From: Agrobacterium tumefaciens
GTDB lineage: Bacteria; Pseudomonadota; Alphaproteobacteria; Rhizobiales; Rhizobiaceae
Assembly (NCBI RefSeq): GCF_017726655.1
Contig: NZ_CP072309.1
Location: 1,732,501 to 1,796,500 of the forward strand
Direction: 5' to 3'
Length of the DNA: 64,000 nucleotides
Both the position numbers and the translations under genes were made by a program. The notes under the pieces were generated by a model. That model saw only the letters and a program-made list of their open reading frames with translations. It searched no databases and was not told the DNA's origin. Within the stretch, counting starts at the first letter, position 1; each line of letters starts with the position of its first letter. Shown one piece after another: positions 57,921 to 64,000 of this stretch.

Positions 57921-58691
57921 ATGGACAGGACGACCAATGTACCAAACGGTGGCGTCGAGCGGACGATCGCCATGCTGGAGCTTCTTGCCTTGGCCGAGGA
58001 GCCGCTCAAACTATCCGATGTGGCTCATCAACTCGATATTCCGAAAAGCGCATGTCATCGCATCCTCACCTCCCTGATCGAGAATGGCTGGGCTTGGCAG
58101 AGTCCCGAGAGCGATTGCTACGCGCTAACCATGCGCATGGCGCTGGTGGGCCAGAAACAACTGGCGCGACTGCAAGTCTCGGATTTGCGCCAACCGATCC
58201 TGAATGCGCTCGCCGAACGCACCCGCGAACTTGTTCGTTTGACGGCTGTGCAGAATAATACGCTTGTCTGGGTCGGCTCCGCTCGCGGTCGCCGCTCAGG
58301 CCTGGTGTTTGAACCCGATATGAGCGCCGGTATTGTGCCCTATGCAACGGCAAACGGTAAAATATGGCTGGCGAGCCTGGAGCGGGAGAGGGCGCTGAGG
58401 ATCGCCCTTGAAGCCGGGCTCGGCCAACCCGGCCAGCAGGCTGCAAACGCCATCAATACCATCGAAGCGCTAAACCGGGAACTCGATGCCGTTGCAGGTC
58501 TCGGTTACGGCCGCGCAGTTGGCGAAGCCGAGGAGGGAGTGGGGGCAATTGCTGTCGCCATTCGCCAGGGGAAAGAGGTCGTGGGAACCATGAGCGTGGC
58601 GGCGCCGCTAACTCGTCTTACGGATGAGCGTGTGGCGGAGATATTGCCGCTTCTGGCAAGGGCTGCGAGTGACATGGAAATCGCCTGGTAG
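57921..58691 (+). CDS. IclR family transcriptional regulator
   Basis: 256-residue IclR regulator. The winged helix is at about residues 15-65 (LKLSDVAHQLDIPKSACHRI), and the effector domain has IVPYATANGKIWLA and AVGEAEEGVGAIAVAIRQG. ATG 57921 was selected for the GGAG 6 bases upstream; 57885 and 57903 are weaker. It follows the ATPase gene on the same strand and is the obvious candidate regulator of the divergent catabolic operon. Confidence 0.88.
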   Translation: MDRTTNVPNGGVERTIAMLELLALAEEPLKLSDVAHQLDIPKSACHRILTSLIENGWAWQSPESDCYALTMRMALVGQKQLARLQVSDLRQPILNALAERTRELVRLTAVQNNTLVWVGSARGRRSGLVFEPDMSAGIVPYATANGKIWLASLERERALRIALEAGLGQPGQQAANAINTIEALNRELDAVAGLGYGRAVGEAEEGVGAIAVAIRQGKEVVGTMSVAAPLTRLTDERVAEILPLLARAASDMEIAW

Positions 58692-58740
58692 CTAATCCGG
58701 CTATTTTGGGGCCCAAGCTCAAGATAGCCGAAAAGCAAAT

Positions 58741-58761
58741 TCGGGCGGCAGAGCCGCCCGA
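58741..58761. terminator. Bidirectional terminator
   Basis: Perfect 9-base G/C-rich inverted repeat TCGGGCGGC / GCCGCCCGA with a 3-base loop, followed by TTTCATT, between the iclR gene and the convergent exporter gene. Confidence 0.8.
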
Positions 58762-58774
58762 TTTCATTATGGTG

Positions 58775-60538
58775 TCAAGCGACGTCGGCGTCGAACTGGA
58801 TGCTGTGAAGCCGCTTGTAAAGACCATCATTCGCTAACAATTCACGCCGGCTGCCCTGTTCGACCACTTCACCATTATCCATTACGACAATCTTGTCGGC
58901 CCGGTTGATGGTGGAAAGGCGGTGGGCGATGACGATGGATGTCTTGTTGAGCGTCAGACGCTCGAGCGCATCGCGCACGAGGGATTCGGATTCGGAATCC
59001 AGTGCACTCGTCGCTTCGTCGAGGATCAGAATATCCGCGTCTCGAAGCATTGCGCGAGCAATGGCCACGCGCTGGCGCTGACCGCCCGACAGACCGGAGC
59101 CGTTCTCACCGAGCTTGGTGTCGTAGCCGTCCTGCATCTTCATGATGAAATCATGCGCATTTGCGGCCTTGGCTGCAGCGATGATCTCCTCCTCCGTTGC
59201 ATTGTCGCGACCGACGGAGATGTTGTGCTTGATCGTTCCGGAGAACAGGAAGGTCTCCTGGCCGACATAAGAAACATGCTCGCGCAGGCTGGCGAAGGAA
59301 ACATCGCGCAGATCCGTGCCGTTGATTTCAACAGAGCCGTTCTGCGGGTCGTAAAGACGCATCATGAGGTTGATGATAGTCGACTTGCCACTGCCAGAGG
59401 GGCCGACCAGCGCAGTCATCTTGCCGCCTTCGAAAAGGACGCTGACGTCCCTGAGAACGGGCTGGCCAGAAACATATTCGAAGTTGACGTTCTTGAGTTC
59501 GACATCGCCGCTTGCCTTCGGGAGCGCTACTGCGTCTTTCTTTTCCATCAGTGTCAGCGGCGCATCCAGAACCTCGAACATCATACGCACGCCGATCATC
59601 CCGCCTTCGATCTGTACGCGCATTCGCGCAAGCCGCTTAGCCGGTTCGTAGGCTAGGAGAAGAGCGGTAATGAATGCCATCAGATCGCCGGGGGAGCCGC
59701 CTTTTTCGAGCACGGTGTATCCAGAGACAGCAATTACCACTGCGATGGCAAGGCCAGAAAGGGTCTCCATGATCGGGCTCGTAGCTGCCTCGAGCTTGGC
59801 AATCCCATTGGCACGGTGCTCAACATCCGACACCGCCTTGTTCATGCGCTGGCGCATTAGCTTCTCGAGTGAGAAGGCTTTTATGACGCGAACGCCGATA
59901 CTGGTTTCCTGGACCACGTTGACGATTTCACCAAGCGAAGCAAGTTCGGCTTCCATGATCTTTCGGACGCGCCGCAGCACGAGACGGACGCTGAATATCG
60001 CGATAGGTCCGATAATCATGGAAATTGCGCTCAGAAGGAAGTTCTGGGCAAACATCACGATGATGAGCCCGAGGAGCGAAAATAGGTCGCGGACGAACGA
60101 CGTAACGATCGTGTCGATAACGCTGCGCGCAGCTTGAGCATTATACGTCACGCGGACTAGGAGTTCGGAGGAGGGCAGGTTTTGGAAGAAGGACACGCCC
60201 TGCTTCAGGAGCCGGTCATAGATTTTGCGCTGCTGCTCGGCGACGATGCTGTTTCCCGCTTTGCTGAGGTAGTAGCTCTGAACAAAGGTAGCAAGACCCT
60301 TCACTACGAAGATAGCCGCAACTGCAAACGCAATCTCGAGGACGACATCGAAACCTTGCTTCAGGTAGACGCTGTTGACAATATCACGCATTATCCACGC
60401 GCTAAGAGATGTCATGCCAGCGACAACGACCATCGCCGCGATCGCCGCAGAATACCAGCCGACGTGTTTTTTGAAGTTCTCTTTAAATAGCCGCGTTAAC
60501 AGCTTTTTGTCGTCTGGCGACAAAAATGATCCTATCAC
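58775..60538 (-). CDS. ABC exporter, MsbA-like fused permease-ATPase
   Basis: 587-residue half-exporter with six N-terminal helices (about 25-320) and a C-terminal ATPase. It has Walker [10 protein letters not shown], signature LSGGQRQRVAIARAM, Walker B ILILDEATSALD and switch VIAHRLST. It works as a homodimer that moves lipid-like or hydrophobic molecules outward. MsbA of E. coli is 582 residues, so the length fits; the exact substrate is not determined. It stands alone, with about 380 bases upstream before the IS cluster. Confidence 0.9.
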   Translation of the reverse strand: MIGSFLSPDDKKLLTRLFKENFKKHVGWYSAAIAAMVVVAGMTSLSAWIMRDIVNSVYLKQGFDVVLEIAFAVAAIFVVKGLATFVQSYYLSKAGNSIVAEQQRKIYDRLLKQGVSFFQNLPSSELLVRVTYNAQAARSVIDTIVTSFVRDLFSLLGLIIVMFAQNFLLSAISMIIGPIAIFSVRLVLRRVRKIMEAELASLGEIVNVVQETSIGVRVIKAFSLEKLMRQRMNKAVSDVEHRANGIAKLEAATSPIMETLSGLAIAVVIAVSGYTVLEKGGSPGDLMAFITALLLAYEPAKRLARMRVQIEGGMIGVRMMFEVLDAPLTLMEKKDAVALPKASGDVELKNVNFEYVSGQPVLRDVSVLFEGGKMTALVGPSGSGKSTIINLMMRLYDPQNGSVEINGTDLRDVSFASLREHVSYVGQETFLFSGTIKHNISVGRDNATEEEIIAAAKAANAHDFIMKMQDGYDTKLGENGSGLSGGQRQRVAIARAMLRDADILILDEATSALDSESESLVRDALERLTLNKTSIVIAHRLSTINRADKIVVMDNGEVVEQGSRRELLANDGLYKRLHSIQFDADVA

Positions 60539-60922
60539 TTCGATGTCCTTGCGATTCTGATTGAAATGACTGGGAGCTCTAATGTTTCATCATTTTCGTA
60601 CCGAGACTGGTATCAAAAAGGGTTCTGATATTTCTATCAGCCCAATCATTTCCAGGCCTCGAAGCCTCTGATTACCCGCAATCGCAACCGTGAAGATACC
60701 TTCATATGGGATGCTCATGTGTCGATGGGCGATCGGCGCGATGATTTGTTCAGATTGCGTGCCATGCAATAGTCGGCGGCCATCCTTAAGTCAATACTGC
60801 CCGATCAGAGGGAATTTTACCAAAAGCCTCACCCCTTTCGACCGATGACAAGTAGTCATGTGAGCTGAACGCTTGGCTGCTGCTTTGGGCGTGTCCAAAA
60901 TAGTGATGCAACTTAGTTCACC
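60539..60922. other. Upstream region of exporter gene up to the IS
   Basis: About 380 bases that must include the exporter promoter. No gene with a ribosome site, repeat or RNA gene was recognised. The last three bases (ACC, 60920-60922) are the target duplication of the IS3-family element. Confidence 0.4.
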
Positions 60923-60963
60923 TGGAGTGAACCCCTCGGGCTGGACCAGCGACGCACTTCAAA

Positions 60964-61245
60964 CTAAGCCGCCTGCTGGGCAAGTTGGGTTTCAAATTCT
61001 GCTGGCGATCGATAGCCAAGGGCTGAGTGCAGCCGCTTGGCATTGTAAACATCTTCAATGAACCTGGGCAATCTCTCGGCGACGTCTGCGAAGGTCTCGT
61101 AACCGGCGGGATAGATATCCTCTACTTTAAGCGTCTTCATGAAGCTCTCGGCCTGAGCATTGTGATAGGGGTTTCCGACCGCACTCATGGAGGCCCGTAG
61201 ACCAGCGGCATTGAGTGCGCGGCGATAGCTCTCGCTTGCGTATTG
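60964..61245 (-). pseudogene. IS3-family transposase OrfB, C-terminal part (split)
   Basis: C-terminal fragment of the rve integrase-type transposase, reading [20 protein letters not shown] and on to [20 protein letters not shown]. It contains the third catalytic acid in [16 protein letters not shown]. The frame opens into the IS30 inverted repeat, so any start there is accidental. Joined to the fragment at 62707 it restores [18 protein letters not shown] without a base lost. Confidence 0.9.
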
Positions 61246-62706
61246 GGCAGATTCAACCGGTCGCCGCAACACCTTCGATCATATCCGATTTGAGCAGTCC
61301 GTCGAGCGCTTCTGCCGGCGTGCGATAACCCAGCGTTTTGCGCGGTCTGCTATTCAGGGCATGCGCCACAGCGGTTAGTTCATCGGCTCCATGCTGGCTC
61401 AGATCTGTACCCTTGGGGAAGTACTGCCGTAGCAAACCGTTTGTGTTTTCGTTGCTACCGCGCTGCCATGGGCTTTGAGGGTCGCAGAAGTAAATATCGA
61501 GACCAGTATCGATCTTAAGCTGTGCGTGTTGAGCCATTTCGGCACCTTGGTCCCAAGTCAGGGATTGGCGTAAGTGCGCTGGCAGTTCCATGATCGTTTC
61601 GGCGATCGCATCACGGACTGCTTCGGCACCATGCCCAGCAAGCGCAGGACCGTTTTTGACGGATTTATCGATCCCGTGGCCCTGCATGCGTGGTAGGTGC
61701 AAAAGCATTGTGAACCGTGTTGTACGTTCGACCAGCGTGCCGATCGCGGAGCTGCCGAGCCCCAGAATAAGATCACCTTCCCAATGACCAGGCACTGCTC
61801 GTTCGTCGATTTCCGCAGGGCGATCGCTGATCATGATTCCATTACCGACAAAGGACTTGCCTCGATTGCGAGCACGTTCGCGGGGCAAACGCAGTGCTCG
61901 TCCGGACCGCAAACAAGCCGACAGCTCTCGTTTTAAAGCGCCTCGGCTTTGAATGTAGAGTGCCTGATAGATGGCTTCGTGGCTTATGCGCATAGTCGCG
62001 TCCTCGGGGAAGTCCAATCTCAGACGCTGTGCAATCTGTTCCGGGCTCCAGGCTTTGGACCAGCGTCGGCTTTGCCGATGAACGGCCCGTCGTCCTTTCC
62101 ATACCACGGCAGGCCCACCAAAGGCGATGCCGCCGGGCGTGGCAATCAGGCCCGAGAGCCGGTCCTGCACATAATCGCGAAGGGCGCCATTGGTTGCCAG
62201 TTTCGCCTCCTTCGGTCGTCGGGCCGCTCGATCGGCATGCCATTGTGCAGTGATGGCGCGATAGTCGAAGTCGCCGCCGCGTGTCGCTGAATTGCGCCTG
62301 ATCTCGCGTGAAATTGTGCTCGGTGATCGTCCCAATTTACGTGCGATAGCACGGATCCCAGTACCTCGGGCGCATTCCAAAGCAATTTCCTCTCGCTCTC
62401 GGAACGTCAGGCTGCGATTCCTCAGTGGTGTCGCCGAGGGTGAAAGATGTGTGGGAGGCATACCGCCAGAACTCCGAAACCATCGGTTCCCAACAGGGGC
62501 AGAGACGCCGGCTTCCACAGCGGCATCCTCGCTGGACAAGCCAGCCGCTATATTTCGCCAGAACCGACACAAATTCTCACGCTGCCATACAGGCGGCCGG
62601 CCTGGCGAGGATAATTTCTGCCGCGTTGATCGCTCCGATTTCCGTCTTCCCGTAGCCATTCACACCTCCTAGTTTGGGGGTGTTGCGGCGACCGGTTGAA
62701 TCTGCC
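61246..62706 (-). mobile_element. IS30-family insertion sequence
   Basis: 1461-bp element with 28-base perfect terminal inverted repeats, GGCAGATTCAACCGG... at 61246-61273 and its complement at 62679-62706. It is flanked by TTG direct repeats at 61243-61245 and 62707-62709. It sits in orfB of the IS3-family element and is intact, so it is the younger insertion. Confidence 0.92.
61253..62659 (-). CDS. IS30-family transposase
   Basis: 468-residue DDE transposase. The N-terminal HTH_38 region ([20 protein letters not shown], then [16 protein letters not shown]) binds DNA. The catalytic acids appear in [18 protein letters not shown] and [20 protein letters not shown], all IS30 hallmarks. An extra N-terminal HTH-like stretch of about 80 residues precedes them. 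The start follows GGAGGTGTGA. The stop lies inside the left inverted repeat. It appears functional. Confidence 0.93.
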   Translation of the reverse strand: MATGRRKSERSTRQKLSSPGRPPVWQRENLCRFWRNIAAGLSSEDAAVEAGVSAPVGNRWFRSSGGMPPTHLSPSATPLRNRSLTFREREEIALECARGTGIRAIARKLGRSPSTISREIRRNSATRGGDFDYRAITAQWHADRAARRPKEAKLATNGALRDYVQDRLSGLIATPGGIAFGGPAVVWKGRRAVHRQSRRWSKAWSPEQIAQRLRLDFPEDATMRISHEAIYQALYIQSRGALKRELSACLRSGRALRLPRERARNRGKSFVGNGIMISDRPAEIDERAVPGHWEGDLILGLGSSAIGTLVERTTRFTMLLHLPRMQGHGIDKSVKNGPALAGHGAEAVRDAIAETIMELPAHLRQSLTWDQGAEMAQHAQLKIDTGLDIYFCDPQSPWQRGSNENTNGLLRQYFPKGTDLSQHGADELTAVAHALNSRPRKTLGYRTPAEALDGLLKSDMIEGVAATG

Positions 62707-63225
62707 TTGGCATCCGCGATCGGTGTGATGAATGCAGCCAGGAGGAGGTTTTCTGTTATCAATGGCCGAATGCAACGCTGCCAATGCCAGCGGTGTATCC
62801 AGTCGTCTCGACAGCGCGTAACCCACAACCTTGCGACTGCAGGCGTCGAGAATGACAGCAAGGTAGCAGAAGCCAACGGTGATGCGGATATACGTGAAGT
62901 CGGCCACCCAGACCATATCGGGCCGCGCCGGGATCACATTACGATATAGGTTCGGGTAGATCGGTGAATCGTGGTTGCTGTCGGTCGTGCGAACATACCG
63001 CTTGCGGGGCTTAATCCCGAGGCCATTGGCTCGCATGATCCGAGCGACACGCTTGTGGTTGACCAGATGGCCTCGTCGCTGAAGCTCGTGTGTTATGCGT
63101 CGATATCCGTAACAAGGCAGTTCGTCCTGGATGTCCTCGATGATTGCAACGAGTTCGCTGTCGCCGAGATTTAAAGCTTTTGCCGTTGATCGGTAATAGT
63201 AAGTGCTTCTTGGAAGATCGATCAT
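62707..63225 (-). pseudogene. IS3-family transposase OrfB, N-terminal part (split)
   Basis: N-terminal part of OrfB, from MIDLPRSTYYYRS to HHTDRGCQ. It includes the HTH_21 region (CYGYRRITHELQRRG) and the first two catalytic acids in VWVADFTYI and HTDRG. The open frame runs about 53 codons further into the IS30 element as meaningless sequence. The ATG overlaps the orfA stop (ATGA), and the frame is open upstream to the A7 slippery site, which allows an OrfAB fusion. Confidence 0.9.
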
Positions 63226-63584
63226 TTTGCACCCCCGTCTGACAGAGCAGGCCGGGGACCGGTGATGATGGAGGAGCTCCCGCTGTCGCCGGCGGTCGGC
63301 TGACGCGGAGTTTTTTTAACCAGGTCCAGTTCCATGGTGAGTTGGCCGACCTTGCGTTCCAGCGCCGCAATGTGGGCCTCGTACTCGGCGATAACGCTCG
63401 CCTCAGCCTCCTCATCGTTCAGTTCGCCGCGATCGAACTGCGTTAGCCACAACTGGATGAGGTTGGCCGAAACGCCGTATGTCCGCTGTGCATCACGGCG
63501 TCCGATGACGCCGTTGCGGATATCCTGGCAAAGCTGCAACTTGAACGGCGTGGAATGCCGACGATATGGACCTCGGGACTTCAT
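63222..63584 (-). CDS. IS3-family transposase OrfA
   Basis: 120-residue DNA-binding subunit. A helix-turn-helix is seen in QDIRNGVIGRRDAQRTYGVS, and a leucine-zipper-like helix (IAALERKVGQLTMELDLVKK) near residues 72-91 mediates pairing. A run of seven A at 63311-63317 on the coding strand lies in the LVKK codons; a -1 shift there enters the orfB frame, which stays open. OrfA itself is intact, but the element cannot make full OrfAB. Confidence 0.9.
   Translation of the reverse strand: MKSRGPYRRHSTPFKLQLCQDIRNGVIGRRDAQRTYGVSANLIQLWLTQFDRGELNDEEAEASVIAEYEAHIAALERKVGQLTMELDLVKKTPRQPTAGDSGSSSIITGPRPALSDGGAK
63311..63317 (-). promoter_or_regulatory. Programmed -1 frameshift site
   Basis: A heptamer of A on the coding strand, inside orfA. 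I read the -1 frame codon by codon from here to the orfB ATG at 63225 and found no stop. This is the usual way IS3 elements make the OrfAB transposase. Confidence 0.7.
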
Positions 63585-63730
63585 GAGCCTTCTCCGATTT
63601 AGGCCCGCAGAGTGTATCAGTTTTTCCGTGTGCCGTGGTCCAGCCCGAGGGGTTCACTCCAACCTTGGCTCTATTTCATCCGGAGATGATGTCTACTAAA
63701 GCATAATTTCGTTGCGGTTTTCATATCATT

Positions 63731-64000
63731 TCAGGCGGTTGGCCCACTTTGCCGCAGGCGTTTCTTCAACACTCTCCGGCGGTTTCGCCGCAACCAAGCG
63801 GGTCCGTTTCCAGTCCATGCTGTCGACGTGCGCTACGAGCGGGCATGGTTGAGTTGGATTAGTTGTGGCCCATAACCGGCTAGCAAACTGCGAGTTCTGC
63901 AAGCGCTTGGCGTAAAGGCAGACTCCGGATAAATCCCAACGGGCTTATTGATCCGGTCTGCTTGTTTGGCCCGGTAGACATAACGCGAACCGCTCGAAGG
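63731..64000 (-). pseudogene. IS66-family TnpB (Orf2) remnant
   Basis: On the minus strand one frame reads WDLSGVCLYAKRLQNSQF, then VAHVDSMDWKRTRLVAAK, ending NRLK at 63731. These match the conserved IS66 Orf2 blocks (GxxLCLFAKRLExGRF and LxxGIDWxR). A TAA precedes this frame at about 63943, while the preceding part (SRYVYRAKQADRINK) is in a different frame and matches the block just before it. So the gene is frameshifted. The rest lies beyond the window. Confidence 0.6.

Larger units (their letters stand above)
60923..63661 (-). mobile_element. IS3-family insertion sequence, interrupted
   Basis: Perfect 26-base terminal inverted repeats, TGGAGTGAACCCCTCGGG... at 60923-60948 and its complement at 63636-63661, flanked by ACC direct repeats (60920-60922 and 63662-63664). 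Without the inner IS30 element and its duplicated TTG, the element is 1275 bp, normal for IS3. It carries orfA and a split orfB on the minus strand. Confidence 0.92.

Overview
The window looks like chromosomal DNA of an Agrobacterium/Rhizobium-type alphaproteobacterium. The pointers are the protocatechuate cluster order pcaDCHGB-pcaQ-pobA-pobR-pcaR-pcaIJF, the many ABC uptake operons, and a relaxase of the Ti/rhizobial TraA type with a matching oriT core. All identifications come from reading motifs, gene order and translations; no database search was run.

Layout. (1) 1-4930: an oligopeptide-type ABC importer on the minus strand, cut by the window start. (2) 5409-13381: a quinate/shikimate region. 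It holds quiC (3-dehydroshikimate dehydratase fused to an HPPD-like half), a divergent TetR regulator, and one minus-strand operon of a polar-amino-acid-type ABC importer followed by an aroE/quiB-like dehydrogenase and aroQ. (3) 13382-23830: the complete beta-ketoadipate pathway from 4-hydroxybenzoate and protocatechuate to succinyl-CoA and acetyl-CoA, with its regulators PcaQ, PobR and PcaR and recognisable operator candidates. Regions 2 and 3 form a continuous route: imported hydroaromatic acid, then 3-dehydroshikimate, protocatechuate and the TCA cycle.

(4) 23968-31195: a TIM-barrel isomerase, an atypical ROK regulator, and an FbpA/AfuA-like ABC importer with a PP2C-like phosphatase. A sugar-phosphate uptake role is proposed. 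(5) 31348-33018: flavin reductase, FdxA ferredoxin and SodB. (6) 33152-41007: a very large repeat-rich autotransporter, a TetR/reductase pair around a 28-bp palindrome, an exported Ntn hydrolase and an outer-membrane protein.

(7) 41108-48408: a mobilization module. It has the TraA relaxase, an oriT core, a fused nucleotidyltransferase-HEPN protein, a small mobilization protein and the TraG coupling protein. No mating-pore or integrase genes are visible. (8) 48653-51774: a BASS transporter, and an aldo-keto reductase with a divergent LysR regulator. (9) 51869-58691: a catabolic cluster without an obvious named pathway, with an NitT/TauT-type ABC importer split over two strands, an SDR, a dimeric-barrel protein, two FAH-fold enzymes and an IclR regulator. 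(10) 58775-60538: an MsbA-like exporter. (11) 60920-64000: an insertion-sequence cluster, with an IS30-family element inside an IS3-family element beside an IS66 tnpB remnant.

The less ordinary candidates are the qui transport operon with an operator shared with quiC, the AfuABC-like/ROK/PP2C locus, the fused MNT-HEPN gene beside oriT, and the FAH/SDR/ABC cluster. None is proven by sequence alone.
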